Below are positions 1-8,136 of a stretch of 32,018 nt of DNA, piece by piece. The DNA is from CAZPKH01 sp964407165 (GTDB lineage Bacteria; Bacteroidota; Bacteroidia; Bacteroidales; Muribaculaceae): positions 1 to 32,018 of the forward strand of contig CAYOUJ010000029.1 of assembly GCA_964407165.1 (NCBI GenBank), written 5' to 3'. The notes under the pieces were generated by a model, which had not been told where the DNA came from, searched no databases, and worked only from the letters and a program-made list of their open reading frames with translations. Position numbers and translations under genes: made by a program. Position 1 is the first letter of the stretch, and every line of letters starts with the position of its first letter.

Positions 1-10
1 ATATAGAGAT

Positions 11-1477
11 ATGATTAATCGTGTTCTGATCCGCATCAAAGTGGTGCAGATACTTTATTCTTATATGCTCACTCGCAGCGAGTTTAAGATAGACTCGGCC
101 CCGGAGACCACCTCCCGAGACCGGCGTTATGCATATACCGTCTACCTTACCACCCTGCTGGCATTGCTCGAATTGTCAGGATATAGCTCAAGCAAAGACC
201 GCCAGGCTCCTATCGTGGACGGCACGGATGCCAACAGCTATCTTCACTATAGCGCAATGGCCCGAGCGCTCGCCACTGACGACACTATCCGCAAGACCAT
301 ACTGCGCGACCAGAACGACCTCAGCACGTTCACCAACGTGCTCTCCACACTCTACAAACAGATTATCAACAGCTCTGTCTACCGCTCGTACACCCATAAG
401 AAAAAACGCGAACTCACTGACGACGTAACATTCTGGGCGACCGTTATGCAAACTGTCGTCGGCTCGTCGGAAGCATACCAGGAACTGATACGCAAAGCAT
501 ACCCCGACTTCTCCCTAAAGGGCTACGAAGCAGGCATCCAGAAAGTCGTTGACACGCTTAACACTTACCACGACAACAAGTCGATGCTCCGTGAGGCCGC
601 ATCGAGCCTCCAGCGCTCGCTTTCGCAGGCTTACGAACTCTATCACTTGCTGCTGCGCCTGCCCGTGTCGCTGACGCGCATTGAGGAGGAGCGCATTGAG
701 GAGGGCCGCAACAAGTACCTCCCCACCCCCGAAGACCTCAACCCAAACACCCGATTCGTCGACAACGCCTTCGTCCACGCCATCAGCGGAAACGAAGCGA
801 TGCAAGCATACTTCCAGGCCAATCCTCCCCGCCTCGACTGGGAGGCCGACCCGATGATGCTACGACGTATGCTCGACCATGTGCGCCAGAGCGACCTATA
901 CCGCGAATATATGGAAGCTCCCGAGACTGACTATCAGAAAGATTGCGACTTTTGGCGCAATGTAATGAAGACTGTCATACTACCCGGCGACGACCTGGCC
1001 GAAGCCCTCGAGTCAAATTCTATATATTGGAACGATGATCTCGACATCATGGGCACATTCGTTCTCAAGACCATCAAGCGCTTCTCTCGCTCTGACAACC
1101 CTGAGCAGATGGAGTTGCTGCCCAAGTACAAGGATGAGGAAGACGAGCGCTTCGGCGGCGAGTTGTTCCGGTTGGTGGTGGACAACGCTGACACCTATCG
1201 CTCATACATCGATCGGTTCATCAACCCTCGGCAGTGGGATACCGAACGACTCGCCTTCATGGACATCATTGTGATGATGACGGCGATAGCCGAGATGCTT
1301 AACTTTCCTCTGATCCCGCTGGCGGTGACGCTCAACGAATACATTGAGATTGCCAACAGCTACAGCACCGACAAGAGCGGCCAGTTTGTCAACGGCATCC
1401 TCTCGTCGGTCATCGGCTATCTGCAGGGCGAGGGGCTTCTCCACAAACTGCTCTCCGACGGCAAAACCGAAATTTAA
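11..1477 (+). CDS. nusB: NusB-family transcription antitermination protein, long Bacteroidales form
   Basis: NusB binds boxA RNA together with NusE (S10) and supports antitermination during rRNA transcription. The 488-residue product opens with MINRVLIRIKVVQILYSY, a start typical of Bacteroidales NusB, and the canonical NusB-like helical domain is in the last ~150 residues (WDTERLAFMDIIVMMTAIAE, then a region ending in GQFVNGILSSVIGYL). Ordinary NusB proteins are about 140 residues, so some 330 N-terminal residues are extra; that region is helical and charged, has no motif I can name, and may contain a degenerate duplicate of the fold. The ATG at 11 is the first in frame. It heads a run of same-strand genes with yajC 21 nt downstream; any promoter lies before the window. 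Identity is secure; the role of the N-terminal extension is unknown. Confidence 0.9.
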   Translation: MINRVLIRIKVVQILYSYMLTRSEFKIDSAPETTSRDRRYAYTVYLTTLLALLELSGYSSSKDRQAPIVDGTDANSYLHYSAMARALATDDTIRKTILRDQNDLSTFTNVLSTLYKQIINSSVYRSYTHKKKRELTDDVTFWATVMQTVVGSSEAYQELIRKAYPDFSLKGYEAGIQKVVDTLNTYHDNKSMLREAASSLQRSLSQAYELYHLLLRLPVSLTRIEEERIEEGRNKYLPTPEDLNPNTRFVDNAFVHAISGNEAMQAYFQANPPRLDWEADPMMLRRMLDHVRQSDLYREYMEAPETDYQKDCDFWRNVMKTVILPGDDLAEALESNSIYWNDDLDIMGTFVLKTIKRFSRSDNPEQMELLPKYKDEEDERFGGELFRLVVDNADTYRSYIDRFINPRQWDTERLAFMDIIVMMTAIAEMLNFPLIPLAVTLNEYIEIANSYSTDKSGQFVNGILSSVIGYLQGEGLLHKLLSDGKTEI

Positions 1478-1498
1478 CAACTAAAACCCCATAAGATT

Positions 1499-1918
1499 AT
1501 GATTACCAATTTAGTGCTTCTCCAGGAAGGTGGTGGCGGCGGCATGTCGCTGCAGATGATTATCGCCATCTTTGCCATCTTTGCCATCATGTGGTTCATG
1601 ATGATAGCCCCGCAGCGCAAGCAGCAGAAGATGATCAGCAACTTCCAGAAGAACCTCTCGGCAGGCGACAAAGTTGTCACCGCCGGCGGCCTCATCGCCA
1701 AAGTGCGCAAGGTCAGCGACGCCACTCTCGAGATCGAGATAGCAAAGAACGTCTCAGTGACCATCGGTCGAGACAAAGTCTTCCCCTACGCCGATCCCAA
1801 GGCCGACCCGAAAAAGGGCTCCGACAAAAAAGACGACAAGAAAGACGACAAGAAGAAGATCGATGCCGAGAAGCCAGAGGTCGAGGACGTAGAGGCCGTT
1901 GAGGAAGAGAAGAAATAA
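1499..1918 (+). CDS. yajC: Preprotein translocase accessory subunit YajC
   Basis: YajC associates with SecDF and the SecYEG translocon in the inner membrane. The 139-residue product has a short Gly-rich N-terminus (residues 10-15), one membrane helix (about 17-38, IIAIFAIFAIMWFMMIAP) followed by the family hallmark PQRKQQKM, then the soluble domain with GDKVVTAGGLIAKV. The C-terminal ~45 residues are a highly charged Lys/Asp/Glu tail (repeated KKDDKKDDKK), longer than in proteobacterial YajC and probably disordered. The ATG at 1499 is preferred because Bacteroidales YajC proteins carry a similar short Gly-rich lead-in; an internal ATG at 1544 would begin just before the helix. It sits 21 nt after nusB and 62 nt before ybbR. 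Confidence 0.9.
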   Translation: MITNLVLLQEGGGGGMSLQMIIAIFAIFAIMWFMMIAPQRKQQKMISNFQKNLSAGDKVVTAGGLIAKVRKVSDATLEIEIAKNVSVTIGRDKVFPYADPKADPKKGSDKKDDKKDDKKKIDAEKPEVEDVEAVEEEKK

Positions 1919-1934
1919 AAAATCATCGATAATC

Positions 1935-1958
1935 CCGATAATAACCGGTTATTGTCGG
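1935..1958. repeat. 12-bp inverted repeat in the yajC-ybbR gap
   Basis: Two 12-nt arms (CCGATAATAACC and its reverse complement with one mismatch) meet with almost no loop. No T-run follows, so this may be an mRNA-processing or stabilising hairpin rather than a strong terminator; the operon probably continues through it. Confidence 0.4.
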
Positions 1959-1980
1959 CTGTCATCGGCACAATCTCCTA

Positions 1981-2961
1981 ATGGGTCGCAAAGTCAGCAA
2001 TATACGCAATAGTGTGAGCCGCGCGCTCCACACATCGAGGGGGAAGAATATCCTCCTCTACCTGCTGTTTTGCATGGTGGCTTTCGTATTTTGGTTTATG
2101 CTCTCGCTCGACACAGAGGTACAAAAGGACTACGAGATACCCGTCGAGCTTACTGGCGTTCCCGACAGCGTCACGGTCATCTCTAACATACCCGCCTCTG
2201 TAAGCGTCACAGTCAAGGCCAAGGGAGGACAACTGCTGCGCTACACCTGGGGCAAGATGCCCGTAATGCGTCTCGACTTTCGCTCATACGACACCGGAGA
2301 CGGGCGCCTATACCTCTCAAAAGCACGTATCGATGCTCGCATCCGCGACTATTTCGGCAACGGCTGCAGCATCTCCGGAGTCAAGCCCGACACTATCAGC
2401 ATACTATACACCACCCACCCGGGCCACCGCGTGCCGGTAATAGTGGAAGCTGAGATACACCCTGACATACAGTGCATTGTCAACGGGCCTCTGAAGTGCA
2501 ATCTCGACTCAGTAAGCGTCTACACCGCCACGGGAGAGCTGCCTCACGGCTTGACAGCCGTCTATACCGAAAAGCTGGCCAAGTCGGGGCTCAAGGACTC
2601 CACCACCTACGAAGTGCGCCTGCGCTGTCCTGCAGGCGTGCGCGTCATCCCCGACCGCGTTCTCGTTACAGTGCCGGTAGAGCCGCTTATCTCCAAGAAG
2701 CGAGCCGTACAGGTAGAAGTAACCGGCGCCCCCGAAGGTGAACGAGTACTGACTTTTCCATCGAAGGTCGATGTGAGCTACCTCGTGCCCATGAGCATGT
2801 ATAACGACGAATACCCGATACGCGTCACCGTCAATTACGAAGACACCAACCTGCCGGGCGACAAGGTGCCCGTCACTCTCGGCCAGCTGCCTTCGTATTA
2901 CCACAACGCTTCGTTGGCTGCTGACAGCGTAGAATACCTGATTGAGAAACGACAGAAATAG
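1981..2961 (+). CDS. YbbR/CdaR-like membrane-anchored protein
   Basis: The 326-residue product has an N-terminal membrane helix (about residues 22-42, ILLYLLFCMVAFVFWFML) followed by beta-rich YbbR-type repeats outside the membrane, seen as regularly spaced strands of the type VPVELTGVPDSVTV, VSVTVKAKG and VPVIVEAEI. In Firmicutes, YbbR (CdaR) proteins regulate the diadenylate cyclase CdaA; in Bacteroidales the family is conserved in this nusB-yajC-coaE neighbourhood but no cdaA is visible here, so a cyclase link is not supported by context. The ATG at 1981 is the obvious start. The 3' end overlaps coaE by 20 nt, indicating translational coupling. Confidence 0.8.
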   Translation: MGRKVSNIRNSVSRALHTSRGKNILLYLLFCMVAFVFWFMLSLDTEVQKDYEIPVELTGVPDSVTVISNIPASVSVTVKAKGGQLLRYTWGKMPVMRLDFRSYDTGDGRLYLSKARIDARIRDYFGNGCSISGVKPDTISILYTTHPGHRVPVIVEAEIHPDIQCIVNGPLKCNLDSVSVYTATGELPHGLTAVYTEKLAKSGLKDSTTYEVRLRCPAGVRVIPDRVLVTVPVEPLISKKRAVQVEVTGAPEGERVLTFPSKVDVSYLVPMSMYNDEYPIRVTVNYEDTNLPGDKVPVTLGQLPSYYHNASLAADSVEYLIEKRQK

Positions 2962-3556
2962 CGACGGCCAAGTGCCGTTGCTGACCGTCGTCACCGGCGG
3001 CATCGGCAGCGGCAAGAGCGTGGTATGCAGAGTGCTCCGTGCGCTTGGATATCACGTCTATGACTGCGACGTGCACTCGCGCCAGCTCATGGACAGGTCT
3101 GACGACATCAAACGCCAAGTTGTCGGGGCGTTTGGAGCAGAGTGCATCGCCGCCGACGGGACAATAAACCGGCCGATGCTGGCGTCGAAGGTCTTTGGTG
3201 ACACGCAGGCGCTACAGAGGCTAAACCATATCGTCCACCATGCAGTGCGCCACGACCTGCGCCGCTGGTGTGCCAAATATCCCGAGGACACTCCCTTGTT
3301 CGTCGAGACGGCCATAGCCCACGGCAGCGGCATCGCCCGGATGGCTTCGTGCGTCTGGGAGGTGACGGCTCCCGAGTCACTGCGCATAGAGCGGGTCAAG
3401 GCCCGCAGCGGACTGACAGAGGAGCAGGTACGGCAGCGCATAGCCGCCCAAGCGAGCGAACAGCCACTCACCAACCCATCAACTCATCAACTCATCAACG
3501 ACAACGTGCAGCCCCTGCTGCCCCAAATACTCAAACTGCTGAACACAGATGGCTGA
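2942..3556 (+). CDS. coaE: Dephospho-CoA kinase
   Basis: Catalyses the last step of coenzyme A synthesis, ATP-dependent 3'-phosphorylation of dephospho-CoA in the cytoplasm. The P-loop GGIGSGKS is at residues 19-26, followed by the family segment YHVYDCDVHSRQLM and the NRPMLASKVF region of the substrate/lid domain; about 204 residues matches the family. There is no ATG before the P-loop: candidates are TTG at 2942, GTG at 2972 or TTG at 2978. The TTG at 2942 lies inside the last codons of ybbR, so start-stop coupling is likely whichever codon is used. The 3' end overlaps prfA by 8 nt. Product call is firm; the start is uncertain by up to 12 codons. Confidence 0.88.
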   Translation: MRNDRNSDGQVPLLTVVTGGIGSGKSVVCRVLRALGYHVYDCDVHSRQLMDRSDDIKRQVVGAFGAECIAADGTINRPMLASKVFGDTQALQRLNHIVHHAVRHDLRRWCAKYPEDTPLFVETAIAHGSGIARMASCVWEVTAPESLRIERVKARSGLTEEQVRQRIAAQASEQPLTNPSTHQLINDNVQPLLPQILKLLNTDG

Positions 3557-4658
3557 CAACACATTGCTCGAGCGTCTCGACGGCATCGAAGCCCGCTTTG
3601 AGGAGGTCTCGACCCTCATCACAGACCCCGCCGTGATTGCCGACATGAAGCGCTACGTGCGCCTGACCAAGGAATACAAGGACCTGGAGAAGCTCGTGGA
3701 GGCCACCAGGCGCTACCGCACCCTCACCGGCAACATCTCCGAAGCACGCGACGTGCTCGCCACCGAGAGCGATGACGAGCTGCGCGCCATGGCCAAGGAG
3801 GAAATGGAGGAGGCCACCGCCGCCCTCCCCGCCCTCGAAGAGCACATCAAGCTGCTGCTGATACCCGCCGACCCCGAGGACGGCAAGAATGCCATTGTGG
3901 AGATACGCGGTGGCACTGGCGGCGACGAAGCTGCAATATTCGCCGGCGACCTTTTCAAGATGTATGTCAAATACTGCGAATCAAAGGGCTGGAACGTGGC
4001 TGTCACTTCATTCAGCGAAGGCGCGGCCGGAGGCTACAAGGAGATAGTCATGGCCGTAAGCGGCGAGGGTGTCTACGGCACGCTCAAATATGAGAGCGGC
4101 GTCCACCGCGTGCAGCGCGTCCCAGCCACAGAGACCCAGGGGCGCGTGCACACCTCTGCAGCAACCGTGGCCGTGCTCCCCGAGGCCGAACCCTTCGACG
4201 TGGAGATAAACGAGGGGGAGATCAAGTGGGACACCTTCCGCAGCGGCGGCGCCGGTGGCCAGAACGTCAACAAGGTTGAGTCAGGCGTGCGCCTGCGATA
4301 TATGTGGCGCAATCCCAACACCGGCGTCAGCGAGGAGATACTCATAGAGTGCACCGAGACCCGCGACCAGCCCAAGAACAAGGAGCGCGCCTTAAGCCGC
4401 CTCCGCACCTTCATCTACGACAAGGAGCACCAGAAATACCTCGACGACATCGCCTCGCGCCGCAAGACCATGGTGTCGACCGGCGACCGCTCGGCCAAGA
4501 TACGCACCTACAACTATCCCCAGGGACGCATCACCGACCACCGCATCAACTACACTGTCTATAACCTGCAGGCCTTCGTCGACGGCGACATCCAGGATGT
4601 CATCGACCACCTAATCGTGGCCGAAAACGCCGAGAAGCTCAAGGCCGCAGCTCTGTAG
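3549..4658 (+). CDS. prfA: Peptide chain release factor 1
   Basis: RF1 recognises UAA and UAG stop codons and triggers peptidyl-tRNA hydrolysis on the ribosome. The 369-residue product has the helical N-terminal domain, the codon-reading PAT tripeptide at residues 192-194 (within RVPATETQGRVHTSA; RF2 has SPF here) and the catalytic GGQ at 236-238 in SGGAGGQNVNKVESGVR. Length is standard (about 360). The ATG at 3549 overlaps the end of coaE by 8 nt. The TAG stop runs straight into a palindromic repeat at 4657. Adjacency to pyrF is common in Bacteroidales. Confidence 0.97.
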   Translation: MADNTLLERLDGIEARFEEVSTLITDPAVIADMKRYVRLTKEYKDLEKLVEATRRYRTLTGNISEARDVLATESDDELRAMAKEEMEEATAALPALEEHIKLLLIPADPEDGKNAIVEIRGGTGGDEAAIFAGDLFKMYVKYCESKGWNVAVTSFSEGAAGGYKEIVMAVSGEGVYGTLKYESGVHRVQRVPATETQGRVHTSAATVAVLPEAEPFDVEINEGEIKWDTFRSGGAGGQNVNKVESGVRLRYMWRNPNTGVSEEILIECTETRDQPKNKERALSRLRTFIYDKEHQKYLDDIASRRKTMVSTGDRSAKIRTYNYPQGRITDHRINYTVYNLQAFVDGDIQDVIDHLIVAENAEKLKAAAL

Positions 4659-4741
4659 TTTTTAGTGATTAGCTAAATGTTCATTTAAAGCTGAATACTA
4701 AAAACTAATCGCTAACAACTAATCGCTAATCACTAATCAAC
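4657..4741. repeat. TAGTGATTAGCT/ACTAATC palindromic repeat between prfA and pyrF
   Basis: An imperfect hairpin (4657-4674 with 4689-4706, 13-nt AT-rich loop) is followed by short direct repeats of ACTAATCGCT/ACTAATCACT up to the pyrF start. The left arm includes the last two bases of the prfA stop codon. The same vocabulary recurs at 15020-15110, 24259-24323, 25861-25934 and 26950-27030. Confidence 0.6.
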
Positions 4742-4745
4742 TGAT

Positions 4746-5576
4746 ATGACCCAAGACCAACTCTTTGCCAATATCCGCCGCAAAGGCTCATACCTCTGCG
4801 TGGGCCTCGACCCCGACCTCAACCGACTGCCGCGCCACCTGCTCGACACTGACGACCCCGTGTTTGAGTTCTGCCGCGCCATAGTCGACTCCACCGCTCC
4901 CTATTGCGTGGCCTACAAGCCCAACCTCGCCTTCTTCGAGGCTCTTGGCGCCCGAGGTTGGCTCACTCTCGAGAAAATCGTGCGCTACATACGTGCAACC
5001 GACCCCTCGCAGTTTGTCATCGCCGACGCCAAGCGCGGCGACATCGGCAACACCTCGCGCCTCTACGCACGCAGCTTCTTCGAGCACCTTGACGTAGACG
5101 CTGTCACCGTCGCCCCGTACATGGGCCATGACAGCGTAACGCCATTCTTGGGCTACGATGGGAAGTGGGTGATACTGCTCGCACTGACCTCCAACCCCGG
5201 CAGTGCCGACTTCCAGCTCGTACCCGACGCCGACGGGCGTCCGTTGTATGAACGCGTAATCACCACCGCCCGCACCTGGGCCGACACGGAGAGCCTCATG
5301 TTTGTAGTCGGGGCCACCCGCGCCGACATGTTCACCGAGGTACGCCGCCTCGCACCCGACAGCTTCCTGCTCGTCCCCGGCGTGGGCGCCCAGGGGGGCT
5401 CGCTCGAGGAGGTGTCGCGCCTGGGCATGACCGACCGTTGCGGATTGTTGGTCAACTCGTCGCGCGGCATCATATTCGCTTCAGCCGGTGCAGACTTTGC
5501 AGAAGCTGCATCCATCGCGGCGCGACGCATGCGCGATGAGATGGAGACCCTCCTTGCCGACCGCGGCCTCCTTTAG
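4746..5576 (+). CDS. pyrF: Orotidine 5'-phosphate decarboxylase, long type
   Basis: Converts OMP to UMP, the last step of de novo pyrimidine synthesis, in the cytoplasm. The substrate lysine motif AYKPNLAFFE (K58) and the catalytic Asp-Lys-Asp signature in ADAKRGDIGNTS (D94, K96, D99) are present, as is the phosphate-binding region VPGVGAQGG. At 276 residues it belongs to the longer PyrF subfamily found in Bacteroidetes, mycobacteria and others rather than the ~230-residue E. coli type. It follows prfA after an 87-nt repeat-filled gap, and its 3' end faces rho across a long inverted repeat. Confidence 0.96.
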   Translation: MTQDQLFANIRRKGSYLCVGLDPDLNRLPRHLLDTDDPVFEFCRAIVDSTAPYCVAYKPNLAFFEALGARGWLTLEKIVRYIRATDPSQFVIADAKRGDIGNTSRLYARSFFEHLDVDAVTVAPYMGHDSVTPFLGYDGKWVILLALTSNPGSADFQLVPDADGRPLYERVITTARTWADTESLMFVVGATRADMFTEVRRLAPDSFLLVPGVGAQGGSLEEVSRLGMTDRCGLLVNSSRGIIFASAGADFAEAASIAARRMRDEMETLLADRGLL

Positions 5577-5578
5577 GG

Positions 5579-5659
5579 CCCTCAACCAATTACGAGGCTG
5601 GTCTTTGACCGATTAATCAAATAATCGGTCAAAGACCAGTCTCGTAATTGGTCTGAGGG
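5579..5659. terminator. Long inverted repeat between convergent pyrF and rho
   Basis: Arms of 37-38 nt (5579-5615 and 5622-5659) pair with one G/A difference and one single-base bulge around a 6-nt loop (ATCAAA). It fills the whole gap between the two stop codons, so it can act as a bidirectional terminator. There is no U-tract in either direction, so stem strength rather than classic intrinsic termination would be the mechanism. Confidence 0.7.
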
Positions 5660-5661
5660 TG

Positions 5662-7620
5662 TTACTTGTCCATGGTGCGCAGCAACTCCTCGTTGTTGGG
5701 CGTGCGCTCCATGCGCTCCTTGATAAACTCCATGGCCTCGATGGGGTTGTGCTCGCTCAGGAAGCGGCGGAGCACCCACATGCGGTTGAGTATCTCGGCA
5801 GGCAGCAGCAGGTCGTCGCGGCGCGTGCTCGACGCCATGATGTCGACAGCCGGGAAGATGCGTTTGTTGGCCAGCGGGCGATTGAGCTGAAGCTCCATGT
5901 TGCCCGTGCCCTTGAACTCCTCGAAGATCACCTCGTCCATGCGCGACGACGTCTCGGTCAGCGCTGTGGCGATGATGGTGAGCGAGCCGCCCCCCTCGAT
6001 GTTGCGCGCGGCGCCGAAGAAGCGCTTGGGACGCTGCAGGGCGTTGGCGTCGACGCCGCCGGAGAGTATCTTGCCAGAGCCGGGGGCTACGGTATTGTAT
6101 GCGCGCGCCAGACGTGTGATGGAGTCGAGCAATATCACAACGTCATGACCGCACTCTACCATACGCTTGGCCTTCTCCAGCACTATGCCTGCTATCTTGA
6201 CGTGGCGGTCGGCGGGTTCGTCGAATGTAGAGGCTATCACCTCGGCGTTGACGCTGCGCTGCATGTCGGTCACCTCCTCGGGGCGCTCGTCGATGAGCAA
6301 TATCATCACGTACACCTCGGGATGGTTTTCGGCGATTGCGTTGGCTATATCCTTGAGCAGTATGGTCTTACCCGTCTTCGGGGGAGCGACAATCAGGCCG
6401 CGCTGGCCCTTGCCGATAGGAGAGAACATGTCGACTATGCGCGTGCTAAGGTTGTGCGAGCGCACTCCGCCGGTGAGGTTGAACTTCTCATCGGGGAACA
6501 GCGGGGTCAGATGCTCGAAGGCCACGCGGTCGCGGATGAACTCGGGCGTGCGGCCGTTGATGTGCTCCACGGAGGTCAGCGGGAAATACTTCTCGCCCTC
6601 GCGCGGGGGGCGTATAGTGCACTCCACCACGTCGCCCGTCTTGAGACCGTACTGCTTGATCTGTGGCTGTGTGACGTAGATATCATCTGGCGACGGCATG
6701 TAGTTGTAGTCACTCGAGCGCAGGAAGCCGAAACCCTCTGGCTGCACTTCAAGCACTCCGGAGGCCTGGATTAGCCCGTCGAAACTGAAAGCGGGGGCCG
6801 GTTCGGGCATAGGATCAGCTTGCTGGCGGTTCTTCTTGTTCTTCTTGTTCTTGCCTTGTTGTGACTGCGTCTGTTGCTGTGGCTGCTGGCCTGCTCGTCC
6901 CGGCTCTGCGAGCACTATGGGCTGCGTCTGCGCCTGCATGGCAGCGCGTGCGGCGGCCTCATCCTTCTCGCGCTGGCTCCGAGGCACAAAACGCTTGCCG
7001 GAGGTACGGGGGAAGAACGAGCCGAAAGCCTCATTGTTGGGAGCGAAGCGCGACGTCTTGGGCGCCTCCGGTTCTGTCGGGACGTCCTCAGGCTGCGACT
7101 TCTCTACGGGCTGCTCGCTGTTGGCTGACGGCTGCTCGCCAACCGGCGGTTCGCTGTTCGCTGCAAGCTGTTGGCTGTTAGCTGAAAGCTGTTCGCTTTC
7201 TTCCAGCGGCAACTGCGGCTGCTCGGCAGCCTTGGCCTTGCGCGTCCGCTTCTTTGGCTCAGGGGCAACAGTCTGCTCGCTATCAGTCTGTTCGCTGTTG
7301 GCTGTAAGCTGGTCGCTGACAGGCTCCATTGCGGCAGCCTCTGCAGCGGCGGCAGCCTCTGCTGCCTTATCAGCCTTGCTCTTGCGTCCGCGCTTCTTCG
7401 GCGCCGGCTGCTCGGCGCCGGCTGCTCGCTGCTCGCCGGAGGATGTCCGCTGTCCGCGCTTCTTGGCGCCGCTCTGGGCGGCCATCTCGCCCTGGAGGTC
7501 GAGGATGTCAAATACAAGCGTGTCGCGCTCGGTGGTGTCGATTTTGGTCATTCCTAACGATTCGGCGACCCCGCGAAGGGCATCGTCCGTCATCGCATGT
7601 AACTGATCGATATTGTACAT
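5662..7620 (-). CDS. rho: Transcription termination factor Rho with long disordered insert
   Basis: Rho is the hexameric RNA-dependent ATPase that ends untranslated transcripts. Starting at the ATG at 7620 (MYNIDQLHAMTDDALRGV, the usual Bacteroidales Rho start) gives 652 residues; an in-frame ATG at 7653 would add 11 atypical residues. Order: Rho N-terminal helix (1-45); low-complexity disordered insert (about 49-278) rich in Ala, Gln, Ser, Glu and Lys blocks; cold-shock RNA-binding domain (about 285-360, VLEVQPEGFGFLRSSDYNYM); ATPase domain with Walker A APPKTGKT (K418) and Walker B VVILLDS (494-500). E. coli Rho is 419 residues, the excess being the insert. A good promoter (7930-7960) implies a leader of about 300 nt. 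The core is complete and should be active. Confidence 0.96.
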   Translation of the reverse strand: MYNIDQLHAMTDDALRGVAESLGMTKIDTTERDTLVFDILDLQGEMAAQSGAKKRGQRTSSGEQRAAGAEQPAPKKRGRKSKADKAAEAAAAAEAAAMEPVSDQLTANSEQTDSEQTVAPEPKKRTRKAKAAEQPQLPLEESEQLSANSQQLAANSEPPVGEQPSANSEQPVEKSQPEDVPTEPEAPKTSRFAPNNEAFGSFFPRTSGKRFVPRSQREKDEAAARAAMQAQTQPIVLAEPGRAGQQPQQQTQSQQGKNKKNKKNRQQADPMPEPAPAFSFDGLIQASGVLEVQPEGFGFLRSSDYNYMPSPDDIYVTQPQIKQYGLKTGDVVECTIRPPREGEKYFPLTSVEHINGRTPEFIRDRVAFEHLTPLFPDEKFNLTGGVRSHNLSTRIVDMFSPIGKGQRGLIVAPPKTGKTILLKDIANAIAENHPEVYVMILLIDERPEEVTDMQRSVNAEVIASTFDEPADRHVKIAGIVLEKAKRMVECGHDVVILLDSITRLARAYNTVAPGSGKILSGGVDANALQRPKRFFGAARNIEGGGSLTIIATALTETSSRMDEVIFEEFKGTGNMELQLNRPLANKRIFPAVDIMASSTRRDDLLLPAEILNRMWVLRRFLSEHNPIEAMEFIKERMERTPNNEELLRTMDK

Positions 7621-7929
7621 ACGTGGTGGGTATATTGTTCGGTGGGCAGGCATCCAAGGCGCGAGTGATTGACAAATGGAATACAGATAATTGGGATATA
7701 ATCGCCTTGCCGCCTATATTTTAAGTTATAAACGTTTGTTTTGGGAAAATAGTTGAAGGGGGGAGGGTGAATTTCATTGGCTGGTTTTATAAACCGTAGA
7801 TTGTAGCCTATGAAAGATAATCCTAATGGTAACAGCATATTGCACTCAGCCCGTGAAAAGCGGTCTGCACAGAATTGGAGAAACTGGATTATCGGGGACA
7901 GGGGCAGCCGTATGCCTCTTTTCTGAGTG
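7621..7929 (-). promoter_or_regulatory. Long untranslated leader of rho
   Basis: From the predicted start site near 7924 to the rho ATG is about 300 nt with no convincing gene. Read on the minus strand it has a C-rich, G-poor stretch (around 7740-7775, e.g. CACCCTCCCCCTTCAAC), the composition favoured by Rho utilisation sites, and an 82-codon open frame (7838 to 7590) that overlaps the rho start. Autogenous control by Rho-dependent termination, as known for E. coli rho, is inferred and not shown. Confidence 0.45.
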
Positions 7930-7960
7930 CAAAGTTACAACCTTTTGGGCAATCTGCAAA
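7930..7960 (-). promoter_or_regulatory. Predicted promoter of rho
   Basis: On the minus strand TTTG (7960-7957), a 19-nt spacer and TAACTTTG (7937-7930) match the Bacteroidetes sigma-ABfr consensus TTTG-N19/20-TAnnTTTG exactly. Confidence 0.75.
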
Positions 7961-8033
7961 TTTTTTGGCCAAAAATCGACCATCAGCCCATTTTGCCCGA
8001 CATTGCGGGCCATAATCTCGCAATCACGTGTTC

Positions 8034-8077
8034 TCGAAATCCCGAAATTTCGAAATCCCGAGGTTTCGATAATTTCG
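8034..8077. repeat. CGAAATCCC/CGAAATTTC short repeat cluster
   Basis: Repeated CGAAATCCCG, CGAAATTTCG and GATAATTTCG units, partly palindromic, downstream of the kinase terminator. The same CGAAATCCCG unit recurs at 17890-17956. No gene is seen between this cluster and the rho promoter. Confidence 0.5.
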
Positions 8078-8095
8078 ACAATAATGATAAAAATC

Positions 8096-8128
8096 GACAG
8101 GCTGCCGATTATTCGTCGACAGCCTGTC
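8096..8128 (-). terminator. Hairpin after the kinase gene
   Basis: GACAGGCTGCCG (8096-8107) pairs with CGACAGCCTGTC (8117-8128), one mismatch, 9-nt loop. It lies 8 nt past the kinase stop; the minus strand then reads into A/T-rich sequence (ATTTTTATCATTATTG). Confidence 0.65.
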
Positions 8129-8136
8129 AGATATGT

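Noticed and set aside
5659..6774. 371-codon plus-strand frame opposite rho
   Set aside because: Shadow of the rho ATPase domain; the product has no recognisable fold and Rho motifs are complete on the other strand.
7621..7653. Earlier in-frame rho start at 7653
   Set aside because: The added residues MPAHRTIYPPR are not typical; MYNIDQL at 7620 matches the usual Bacteroidales start.
7590..7838. 82-codon frame upstream of rho as a real protein gene
   Set aside because: No ribosome-binding or domain signal, AT-rich composition unlike neighbouring genes, and it overlaps the rho start; kept only as a possible leader frame.
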